This document shows, in pieces, positions 27,667-35,782 of a DNA stretch of 64,000 bases (position 1 is the stretch's first letter; each line of letters opens with the position of its first letter). The notes beneath the pieces were generated by a model, which was not told the origin of the DNA, ran no database searches, and saw nothing but the letters and a program-made list of their open reading frames with translations. Source of the stretch: Hassallia sp050875635. GTDB lineage: Bacteria; Cyanobacteriota; Cyanobacteriia; Cyanobacteriales; Nostocaceae. A program made the position numbers and the translations under genes. The stretch covers positions 10,110 through 74,109 of the forward strand of contig NZ_JBPAOH010000024.1 of NCBI RefSeq assembly GCF_050875635.1. Reading direction: 5' to 3'.

Positions 27667-30600
27667 ATGAGTGACCTACAAAAACGTTTAGAAAAACTTT
27701 CTCCGGCACAACGCGAACTTGTACTAAAAAAGCTGCAAGCAGAAAAACAAAACTCGAAAACAAAGGATAAATCAAAAGTCCCAACCATCGCCCCAGTTTC
27801 TAGAGAACAACCAATTCCGTTATCCTGGAATCAACAAAGACTGTGGTTTTTAGAGCAACTCGAAGGTAGCAGTTCCACTTACAATATACCCGCAGTCGTA
27901 GAGCTCGCTGGAAACCTCAGCCTCAAAGCCTTAGAGCAAGCGCTCCAAGAAATTGTGCGGCGTCATGAAGTCCTGCGTACCAGTTTCTCTCAATTAAATG
28001 GTATCCCAGTGCAGGCGATTCCTGCGGAAAGCTGCGCTAACGCCCCTCAACTGACTTTAACTATACCAGTTATAGACTTGCAAGGTTTGTCCGAGAAGGA
28101 ACAGTCTGAGGAAGTCAAGCAGTTAATAACCAAGGAAGCACAAAAGCCTTTCGAGTTATCAAAAAGTCCCTTACTTCGGGTAACTATATTACGACAGTCG
28201 AAATCCCATGTGCTGCTGCTAACCATGCACCATATCATCTCTGATGGTTGGTCGATGGGGATATTTATCACCGAATTGTCAACTTTGTATCGCTCCTTCT
28301 TATTAGAAGTACCTTCCCCTTTACCAAAATTGCCCTTCCAGTATGCTGACTTTGCAGTATGGCAGCGGCAATGGTTGAGCAAAGAAGTTTTAGAAACCCA
28401 ACTTAATTACTGGAAATATTCATTATTAGGCGCTCCCGCACTATTAGAATTACCTACAGACCGCTCTCGTCCACCAGTTCAAAGCTTTCGCGGTAGCAGC
28501 CAGAAATTTCAACTATCTTCAGAATTAACTAAAAAACTCCAAACTCTGGCTCAAGAGTCCGGTGCTACCCTATTTATGATTTTATTAAGTGCGTTGGCGA
28601 CTTTACTTTATCGCTATACAGCTCAAGAAGATATCTGCATAGGTACCCCGATCGCCAACCGTCACCGCGAAGAAACTGAGTCACTAATTGGCTTTTTTGT
28701 CAATACCTTGGTATTGCGTACCAACTTAAAAGGTAATCCTAGTTTTTCAGAATTGCTCCAGCGAGTGCGACAGAAGGCTCTGGACGCCTACGAACACCAG
28801 GACGTGCCCTTCGAGCAAGTGGTAGAAGCTTTACAACCGGAACGTTCTCTCTCGTACAGTCCTCTATTCCAGGTCATGTTTGCATTGCAGAATGCACCTA
28901 TGGGAGAATTAGAACTGCCCGGTCTTACTCTCAAGCCTTTGTCAACAGACAGCGTGACAGCCAAATTCGACTTGACAATATCGATATGGGAAACAGAAGC
29001 AGGGATTGAAGGAGCCTGGGAATATAACAGTGACTTGTTTGACAGAGAAACGATCGCTCGCACCATCGGGCATTTTCAGACATTGCTGGCAGGAATTGTT
29101 GCTAACCCCGATCGCCCTATAGGAGAATTACCTCTGCTGACAGATGCGGAAAGTCAGCAGTTATTATCCTGGAACAATACCAAAACTGGCTATCCTGCCG
29201 ACAAATCTATAGTCGAGTTATTTGAAGAACAAGTCAAAAAGACCCCCGATGCCATAGCAGTAAGCTACGAACAAGAACAACTCACTTATGAGCAGTTAAA
29301 CTCCCGTGCCAACCAACTAGGACATTATCTGCAAACTAAGGGTGTTAGTCCAGAAGTGCTAGTGGGACTCTGTGTCAATCGCTCCGTAGAGGCGATCGTC
29401 GCCATGTTAGGCATTCTCAAAGCAGGCGGCGCTTACGTTCCTCTCGAACCGGACTATCCTCAAGAACGCTTGGCTTATATGTTGGAAGATTCCCAAGTGC
29501 CAGTGTTGATTACTCAGTCTGCATTGGCAGCCAACTTGCCGGAACATCAAGCGCAAATAGTCTGCTTAGACACAGACTGGCAAGCGATCGGCACCCAAAG
29601 CAGCGACAACCTCAATGAAGAGATAAAACCCACGAACTTGGCTTACGTTGTTTACACCTCCGGCTCTACAGGCAAACCTAAAGGTGTAGCAGCAATCCAC
29701 CAAGCCGTAATTCGTCTGGTGTTTGAGACTAACTATGTGCAGATATTCGATGATACCATAGCTCAAGCTTCCAATATATCATTCGATGCCGCAACCTTTG
29801 AAATTTGGGGAGCCTTGCTACACGGCGCCAAGTTAGTAGGCATTACTAAAGAAGTCATGCTTTCACCCGAAGAATTGGCACGACAGCTACGGGAGCAAAA
29901 AATTACTATTTTGTTTGTCACTACTGCCCTGTTCAATCAGTTGGTTAGTGTTGTGCCAGATATATTCAAGCATCTGCGGACTCTGTTGTTCGGAGGTGAA
30001 GCAGTAGACCCCTCTTGGGTAGCAGAGGTACTGAAAAAAGAACCGCCACAGCGACTGCTACATGTGTACGGACCAACTGAAAGTACGACTTTTTCCACCT
30101 GGTATTTAGTAGAGTCAGTACCAGAAGGAGCAACTAACCTACCCATCGGCAGTCCGATATCTAATACAATTATTTACGTTCTCGATCGCCATCTTCAACC
30201 TGTCCCCATAGGAGTCCCAGGAGAATTGTATATTGGCGGAGACGGTTTGGCTCGCGGTTACTTGAACCGTCCGGAATTAACAGCTGAAAAATTCATTGCT
30301 GACCCTTTTGGTAGTGATGCCCGTCTCTATAAAACAGGAGACTTGGTGCGTTACTTAAGCGATGGTAATATCGAATTTAAGGGACGGATCGACAATCAAG
30401 TAAAGATTCGCGGTTTCCGCATTGAACTGGGAGAAATAGAAGCGATCCTGAGCAAGCACCCGCAAGTGCGAGAAGCGGTAGTTATAGTCCGCGAAGACCA
30501 ACCGGGCAACAAGCGTTTAACAGCTTATGTACTTTCTTACTTAGAACAACCAACCAGCAGTGCATTGCGCTCCTTCCTTAAGGAAAGGCTACCAGAATAT

Positions 30601-32400
30601 ATGGTGCCTGTAGCTTTTGTGATTATGGAAGCATTCCCTTTAACCCCCAATGGCAAAGTAGACCACCGCGCCCTTCCAGAACCAGACACAGAAGGCGATC
30701 GCGATGGTTATGTCGCCCCCAGAACTCCCACAGAAGAAATTTTGGTAACTATCTGGAGCGAGATTTTGAGGGTTAAAAAAGTCGGCGTTCACGACAACTT
30801 CTTTGCCTTGGGTGGAGATTCTATCATTAGTATTCAAATTATCGCCAAAGCTAATCAAGCCGGTTTGCATCTGGTACCAAAACAGTTATTTCAATATCAG
30901 ACAATCGCCGAATTAGCAACAGTAGCTAGCACAACTACCTCTATCCAAGCGACACAAGATTTGGTAACGGGTTCCGCACCCAATACTCCAATTCAACATT
31001 GGTTTTGGGAGCAGAATTTACCCGCACCTCATCACTTCAATCAATCAGTTTTGTTGTCAGTGCCGACTGACTTGCAGCCAAAGCTTTTAGAACGAGCAGT
31101 AGAAAAAATATTAATCCATCACGATGCTTTACGCTTGCGATTTAGACGAGAAGAGGCGCAATGTCTGCAAGTGTACGCTACCCCAGATGAGCAAATACCT
31201 TTCCAAGTCGTGGATCTGTGTGATATTCCGATCGCGGAACAGCCAGGATATATAGAGGCGATCGCTAACCAAACACAAGCTAGTTTGAACTTGTCAACAG
31301 GACCGATAATGCGAGTGGTGCTGTTTGGGTTGGGAGGCGATCGCCCTAGTCGAATGCTAATTGTCATCCATCACTTAGTAGTTGATGGCGTGTCCTGGCG
31401 GATTCTGCTAGAAGACTTGTCAACAGCTTACCAAAAAAGCGAGCAAAATGATATCTTTCAACCAAAAACCACCTCCTTCAAAGATTGGGCTGTTCGACTG
31501 ACTGAATATGCTCAATCCGAAACGCTTTTAAAAGAGTTAAACTACTGGCTTGCCCAGTCTCCATCAAAAATTTCCTCTATGCCGGTGGACTATCCCGAAG
31601 GCAAGAATGCCAACATATTTGCATCCAGTCGCACAGTATCAGTCTCCTTAACAGAAGAACAAACTCGTACCTTGCTACAAGAAGTCCCCAAGGCTTATAA
31701 TACACAAATTAATGATGTGCTGCTGACTGCATTAGTACAAAGCTTTGCCAAATATACTGGCAGTAAATCATTATTAGTTGACTTAGAAGGTCACGGTAGG
31801 GAAGAATTATTTGACGATGTAGATTTATCACGGACTGTGGGTTGGTTTACAACTTGTTTTGGGATCCACTTGCAACTAGAATCCGTTGATAATCTCGCAG
31901 AAGCCCTGAAATCGATTAAAGAGCAGCTGCGGAGCATACCTTTTAAAGGGATTGGTTATGGCATCCTGCGCTATTTAAGCAACGATCCTGCCACCCATGA
32001 GAAACTAAAAGCTCAAACCCAACCTCAAATTAGTTTTAATTATTTAGGTCAATTTACTGATCCTGCGGGGTTACAATCAGAATCAATGGGATGGGAACCC
32101 GCCCAGGAATCGTCCGGCATCAATCACAGTCCCTTAGGTACTCGCGCTCATCTGCTAGATGTTAATGGATTAGTAGTTAAGAACAAGCTGCAAATCGATT
32201 TCATTTACAGTGAAAACGTTCATCAACGAACAACTATTGAACGTCTGGCGATCGCCTTCATTGAGGCTTTGAAATCACTTATAGACCACTGTACATCGCC
32301 GGAAATAAGAGGCTACACTCCTTCAGACTTCTCTGCGGCTAGACTAAATCAACAACAGTTAGACAGTTTTCTAGCCAAAATCAAAAAGAATAAATCTTAG
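27667..32400 (+). CDS. Nonribosomal peptide synthetase, C-A-PCP-E (Ile-type code)
   Basis: The protein has 1577 residues. A short N-terminal helix pair (SDLQKRLEKLSPAQRELVL) precedes C (about 45-475) with HHIISDG (His188, Asp193), of LCL type. A (about 495-1000) gives the same extracted residues D-A-F-F-L-G-V-T-F-K as the previous NRPS. PCP Ser1052 lies in LGGDSIIS. E (about 1100-1540) has HHLVVDG (His1235, Asp1240) and VSWRIL, so a D-aliphatic residue (D-allo-Ile type) is expected. The tail YTPSDFSAARLNQQQLDSF is a donor COM peptide that should pair with the N-terminus of the protein at 39597. Pieces of this gene's 3' end are copied four to five times downstream. There is no thioesterase, and a stand-alone serine hydrolase follows. 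Confidence 0.94.
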   Translation: MSDLQKRLEKLSPAQRELVLKKLQAEKQNSKTKDKSKVPTIAPVSREQPIPLSWNQQRLWFLEQLEGSSSTYNIPAVVELAGNLSLKALEQALQEIVRRHEVLRTSFSQLNGIPVQAIPAESCANAPQLTLTIPVIDLQGLSEKEQSEEVKQLITKEAQKPFELSKSPLLRVTILRQSKSHVLLLTMHHIISDGWSMGIFITELSTLYRSFLLEVPSPLPKLPFQYADFAVWQRQWLSKEVLETQLNYWKYSLLGAPALLELPTDRSRPPVQSFRGSSQKFQLSSELTKKLQTLAQESGATLFMILLSALATLLYRYTAQEDICIGTPIANRHREETESLIGFFVNTLVLRTNLKGNPSFSELLQRVRQKALDAYEHQDVPFEQVVEALQPERSLSYSPLFQVMFALQNAPMGELELPGLTLKPLSTDSVTAKFDLTISIWETEAGIEGAWEYNSDLFDRETIARTIGHFQTLLAGIVANPDRPIGELPLLTDAESQQLLSWNNTKTGYPADKSIVELFEEQVKKTPDAIAVSYEQEQLTYEQLNSRANQLGHYLQTKGVSPEVLVGLCVNRSVEAIVAMLGILKAGGAYVPLEPDYPQERLAYMLEDSQVPVLITQSALAANLPEHQAQIVCLDTDWQAIGTQSSDNLNEEIKPTNLAYVVYTSGSTGKPKGVAAIHQAVIRLVFETNYVQIFDDTIAQASNISFDAATFEIWGALLHGAKLVGITKEVMLSPEELARQLREQKITILFVTTALFNQLVSVVPDIFKHLRTLLFGGEAVDPSWVAEVLKKEPPQRLLHVYGPTESTTFSTWYLVESVPEGATNLPIGSPISNTIIYVLDRHLQPVPIGVPGELYIGGDGLARGYLNRPELTAEKFIADPFGSDARLYKTGDLVRYLSDGNIEFKGRIDNQVKIRGFRIELGEIEAILSKHPQVREAVVIVREDQPGNKRLTAYVLSYLEQPTSSALRSFLKERLPEYMVPVAFVIMEAFPLTPNGKVDHRALPEPDTEGDRDGYVAPRTPTEEILVTIWSEILRVKKVGVHDNFFALGGDSIISIQIIAKANQAGLHLVPKQLFQYQTIAELATVASTTTSIQATQDLVTGSAPNTPIQHWFWEQNLPAPHHFNQSVLLSVPTDLQPKLLERAVEKILIHHDALRLRFRREEAQCLQVYATPDEQIPFQVVDLCDIPIAEQPGYIEAIANQTQASLNLSTGPIMRVVLFGLGGDRPSRMLIVIHHLVVDGVSWRILLEDLSTAYQKSEQNDIFQPKTTSFKDWAVRLTEYAQSETLLKELNYWLAQSPSKISSMPVDYPEGKNANIFASSRTVSVSLTEEQTRTLLQEVPKAYNTQINDVLLTALVQSFAKYTGSKSLLVDLEGHGREELFDDVDLSRTVGWFTTCFGIHLQLESVDNLAEALKSIKEQLRSIPFKGIGYGILRYLSNDPATHEKLKAQTQPQISFNYLGQFTDPAGLQSESMGWEPAQESSGINHSPLGTRAHLLDVNGLVVKNKLQIDFIYSENVHQRTTIERLAIAFIEALKSLIDHCTSPEIRGYTPSDFSAARLNQQQLDSFLAKIKKNKS

Positions 32401-32572
32401 GACAAAAAAATGATAGACAATACAACAACAGCTTATACTGCATCTTACCAGAGGTCGGAGGCTACACTCCGGCAAGACTTATCTGCGGCTCGCACCAGTA
32501 ACTAGACTAAATCAACAACAGTTAGACAGTTTTGTTACCAAAATCAAAAAGAATAAATCTTAGGAGATAAAA
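32401..32572 (+). repeat. Duplicated NRPS tail with an aborted copy of the hydrolase start
   Basis: After the NRPS stop the sequence reads like the hydrolase leader (AATGATAGACAATACAACAAC) and then returns to a second copy of the NRPS tail (ACTAAATCAACAACAGTTAG, then AATCAAAAAGAATAAATCTT). The aborted copy makes a 31-residue ORF at 32410-32505 beginning MIDNTTTAYT, preceded by TAGGAC. It is probably not functional by itself but shows how the locus grew: the unit 'NRPS tail + hydrolase start' was repeated in tandem. Confidence 0.8.
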
Positions 32573-34393
32573 ATGACAGACAGTACAACAACACCATCCA
32601 AATCAGCTTTATCTGCACAACAATTGGAAGACTTTAAGAAAAAGTTTGAAGAAAGGATGCAGTTCTATATGGTACCAGGAGCTGCACTAGGCATTGTTCA
32701 AAATGGTCAAGTGCTCGTATCTCAAGGGTTTGGCGTGCGAAACTTGGCAACCAAGGATCCAGTTACTCCAAAAACTCTTTTTAGCTTGGGGTCAATGAGT
32801 AAGTCGATGACAGCTTTGATGATTGCTACTCAAATAGATGAGGGTTTATATGCTTGGGATACTCCAGTGTCTGAAATTACCTCACAGTTCAAATTTCCCA
32901 CTCAAATCACCACCCAACTAAAAGTTAGAGATTTACTGGGGATGGCTACTGGCATAGAGGGTGCAGTTAATCCGTATGCGAACATAGACCTTGGGATATA
33001 TGGTGCTAATGCAACGCTTTGGAATGACCAATCTGCAATATACACTATCAAAAATATCGCTTTTTTGCCATGCGATCCAAACAAGATTGGGAAACACAAC
33101 TACAACAACGAGCTGTATGCAAGCGCTGGTTACCTGACACCATTAAAAAATAAAACGTCTTTATCCCAATTGCTGCCAGCTTATAAGCAATTGATGCGTC
33201 AGAAAGTATTTGATGCTATTGGCATGAAAAGTACCTGTATCACTGGTATTTTATCAAGTGCTAGTCGTGACTATGCTACGAGCTACGGTCTCGATATGAG
33301 TGATGGAATACCAAAAATTTTTGAAAAAGGTTCGATAAGTATTAATTTTATCGATGGTATAGGTCCAGCAGGTCAGGGTGTTTCAAATGTTGAAGATATG
33401 AACCGTTACCTGATAACTTTGTTGAACAACGGAGTTAACCCAGATGGTGAGCGGGTAGTTAAGGCTGAAACTCTACAGGAACTTTGGAATGTAGAAGGCA
33501 AAGAAAGTAAAACAAGTCTTAAGGATGTGGGTATTACAGGAACCACAAAATACGGAATGGGTTGGTGGATAGAAGAAATTAAGAGGAAATCTAATCCTGC
33601 CGAAAAAATTACGGTACGGCATCATGGAGGGTTTTTACCATGCTGGGCTTGTATGCAGATGCTAGTTCCAGAGCACAATATCGGTATGGCGATCCTCACC
33701 AATGGCTGTTTTGGTCGTGAGTTGACGATGGAAATGAATCAAGAGCTGCTTAAGTTGCTCTATGACTTTGATCTCGACAACTTCATGGACAATGAAGCCC
33801 TTTATAAGAAGTTTGTGAATGATTTGAAAACAACAATTCCACAGAAAGTGTCCTCATACGCGATCGCATCCGACTTTTTGGACGATGTGGAGCCGCTTCT
33901 CGGTAATTATCAAGGCGGGTGGACTTTAGCGCTAGACCAAGATAATCGCTTGGTGTTGTTCAAAGACGGCTGGATTTATGAGTTGTATCCCTCTAAACAA
34001 GATTCCTCATTCATCTATTACGTAGGAGCATCGAATAATCACAGGATCATGAAAGTAATGACACCAGATCCTTCAGACCCTAATTTTGATGTATTTGAAA
34101 CAGCTAAAATTTGGTTTGTTGAAAATGATGAGCAAGAAACCATTGAAATGTTTGGACCTCAAGTCGGACACCTCAAAAAATTGCGTAATCTACTAGACTC
34201 CCTTGAGGCACATAGTAAAGTCCTCAGTGTATTAACAGATAAACCCGTTGAGACTTTTCGTAATCGTCCCGAACTGGCTCCCCGCAAGCCGAGAGTAAAA
34301 AAGGGTAAAAAACCTCCTAAAGTCAAAGATCGTAAGATCAAAATCTCGAAAAAAGCAATACGTTACTTACATGAGAACATGCAATTGGATTAA
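32573..34393 (+). CDS. PBP/beta-lactamase-fold serine hydrolase 1, with MQLD tail
   Basis: The 606-residue protein has no signal peptide and starts after a good TAGGAG. The class C beta-lactamase/PBP-type domain (about 20-400) has S74-M-S-K77, Tyr177-N-N179 and H351-G-G. A second region (about 430-520) with LLGNYQGGWTLALD is a beta-rich, lipocalin-like or DUF3471-like domain. This two-domain layout is the one described for stand-alone PBP-type thioesterases (SurE group), which cyclise or release NRPS peptides ending in D-residues. The gene directly follows an NRPS that ends in an epimerase and lacks a TE, which supports that role. A peptidase or resistance function remains possible. The basic C-terminal extension (about 570-606) ends RYLHENMQLD, a tail shared with the neighbours at 34624, 35783 and 38680 but absent from paralogues 3 and 4. 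Confidence 0.85.
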   Translation: MTDSTTTPSKSALSAQQLEDFKKKFEERMQFYMVPGAALGIVQNGQVLVSQGFGVRNLATKDPVTPKTLFSLGSMSKSMTALMIATQIDEGLYAWDTPVSEITSQFKFPTQITTQLKVRDLLGMATGIEGAVNPYANIDLGIYGANATLWNDQSAIYTIKNIAFLPCDPNKIGKHNYNNELYASAGYLTPLKNKTSLSQLLPAYKQLMRQKVFDAIGMKSTCITGILSSASRDYATSYGLDMSDGIPKIFEKGSISINFIDGIGPAGQGVSNVEDMNRYLITLLNNGVNPDGERVVKAETLQELWNVEGKESKTSLKDVGITGTTKYGMGWWIEEIKRKSNPAEKITVRHHGGFLPCWACMQMLVPEHNIGMAILTNGCFGRELTMEMNQELLKLLYDFDLDNFMDNEALYKKFVNDLKTTIPQKVSSYAIASDFLDDVEPLLGNYQGGWTLALDQDNRLVLFKDGWIYELYPSKQDSSFIYYVGASNNHRIMKVMTPDPSDPNFDVFETAKIWFVENDEQETIEMFGPQVGHLKKLRNLLDSLEAHSKVLSVLTDKPVETFRNRPELAPRKPRVKKGKKPPKVKDRKIKISKKAIRYLHENMQLD

Positions 34394-34404
34394 ACCATAA
34401 ATCA

Positions 34405-34503
34405 TTAGACATAGGAGTGGAAAAGATGTAGAGACGTAGCACTGCTACGTCTAATCAAGGGTTTTGGGCAACGCATAGTTCATTTCTACTCCTATGTCTA
34501 TTA
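34405..34503. mobile_element. ~97-bp MITE-like element
   Basis: TAGACATAGGAGTGGAAA at the left is repeated inverted at the right with one mismatch. Between them an inner palindrome AGACGTAGCA/TGCTACGTCT occupies about 34431-34452. The element interrupts the conserved sequence that follows each MQLD tail (ACCATAAATCATT, then GTGAA). There is no ORF. Confidence 0.75.
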
Positions 34504-34515
34504 GTGAATTTTGAG

Positions 34516-34617
34516 AAACCCGGTTTGTTTGAATCAACCGGGCAAGACTAAATTAACGACAGTTAGACAGTTTTCTTTCCCATTTCTAGCCCTAATCAAA
34601 ACGAATAAATCATAGGA
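34516..34617 (+). repeat. Hairpin joined to an NRPS-tail fragment (recombination junction)
   Basis: The unit-ending hairpin (AACCCGGTT ... AACCGGG, 34517-34542) loses its T-tract here and runs straight into CAAGACTAAATTAACGAC, which is the NRPS tail sequence. The rest of the tail with its stop and ribosome site (ATAGGAG) follows up to 34617. The join marks a deletion or unequal crossover that removed most of the epimerase fragment. Confidence 0.7.
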
Positions 34618-34623
34618 GAAAAA

Positions 34624-34803
34624 ATTACAGACAATCAAACAACACCATCAAAATCAGCAGAGTCTACAAGCGATTCTGAAGCCACTTCCCCTCCCTCCAA
34701 GCCTTCTGAAGAGCGTCGAAAAATTCCTAAACTCAAAGACATTAACATTAAAATCTCGCCGGAAACAACACGTTACTTAAATGAGAACATGCAATTGGAT
34801 TAA
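34624..34803 (+). pseudogene. 59-codon mini-ORF with MQLD tail, start codon ATT
   Basis: The frame is open from ATTACAGACAATC to TAA and is preceded by a well-placed AGGAGA. Its first 12 codons match the start of serine hydrolase 1 (TDNQTTPSKSA versus TDSTTTPSKSA), and its last 25 match the hydrolase tail (KLKDINIKISPETTRYL, then NENMQLD). The catalytic domain is missing; a Ser/Thr/Pro-rich linker joins the ends. The ATG found in the other copies is ATT here. ATT can start translation rarely, so it is either a barely translated gene or a dead copy of the 81-residue protein at 38680. Confidence 0.65.
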
Positions 34804-34829
34804 ACCATAAATCATTCATGAACTTTGAG

Positions 34830-34862
34830 AAACCCGGTTTATTTGAATTAACCGGGTTTTTG
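34830..34862 (+). terminator. Unit-ending hairpin, possible intrinsic terminator
   Basis: AAACCCGGTT and AACCGGGTTT form a 10-bp stem with a 10-base loop, followed by two more T. Nearly the same hairpin follows each MQLD-tail ORF (34517, 38160, 38952). Of the four this one has the best T-run. Confidence 0.6.
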
Positions 34863-34917
34863 GTAGTCAGTGACTTCACAACTGCTATACAAAACTTATA
34901 GAAATATTGCTATATTA

Positions 34918-35765
34918 ATCCTGATTTATCGCGGACTGTGGGTTGGTTTACAACTTATTTTCCGCTCCACTTACAACTCGAATGCGTTGATCATCTTAAA
35001 GAAGCGCTCAAATCGATTAAAGAGCAGTTGCAGAGCATACCTTTTAAAGGGATTGGTTATGGCATCCTGCGCTATTTAAGTAATGATGCTGCCACCAGAT
35101 CAAAACTGGAAGCTCAAACCAAGCTCCTATTAGTTTTTCTTATTTAAAGTTAATTAAGTGATTTTACGGGGTTAGAAGTGATTTTACGGGGTTACAATCA
35201 GAATCAATCGGATGGGGCCCACCCAGGAATCTTCCGGTATCAATCACAACACGTTAGAGGATGTTTTAAAAGGGTTGTTAGATGTCGTGTTGAACGCAGC
35301 GAAGCGGAGTGAAACATCTTAGGACTGGATTTCATAAATCCGTGACGAATTGAAGAACCTACTGATCGGGGTTTACGGCACTCAATAACGTTACGAACTT
35401 GTGAAATCTTGTACTTAGTATATGCGAAAAAAACCAGATTCTTAGTTACACTTGGCTCCACTTAGAACGACATTTTTTACCTTATTGGACTTTTGAAACA
35501 TCCTCTTAAGTACTCATACTGATCTCCTATATGTTAATGGATTAGTAGTTAAGAAAAAGCTGCAAATGGATTATATTTACAGCTAAAACTTTCATGAACG
35601 AACAACTATTGAACGTTTGGCGATCGCCTTTATTGAAGCTTTGAAATCCCTCATTTACCACTGTACATCGCCTTCATGTAGGAGGTTATACTCCTTCAGA
35701 CTTCTCGGCAGCAAGACTAAATCAATGACAGTTAGACAGTTTTCTGCCCAAAATCAAAAAGAACA
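34918..35765 (+). pseudogene. Decayed copy of the NRPS epimerase 3' end, split by a MITE
   Basis: From TTTATCGCGGACTGTGGGTTGG onward the sequence follows the epimerase part of the NRPS at about 31825-32400. It has frameshifts, stops, a small direct duplication of GTGATTTTACGGGGTTA (35158-35192) and a 257-bp insertion. It includes the tail peptide region and ends just before serine hydrolase 2. No intact reading frame remains, so it has no enzymatic role. Confidence 0.8.
35254..35510. mobile_element. 257-bp MITE-like insertion in the epimerase pseudogene
   Basis: The left end TTAGAGGATGTTTTAAAAG is matched inverted at the right by TTAAGAGGATGTTTCAAAAG. Comparing with the intact NRPS (ATCAATCACAG, then TTAGGTACTC) puts the insertion at a TTA, which appears on both sides, consistent with a TA or TTA target duplication. 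There is no ORF. A related right end (AGACATCCTCTTA) occurs at about 39465-39478. Confidence 0.75.
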
Positions 35766-35782
35766 AATCCTAGTATAAAAAA

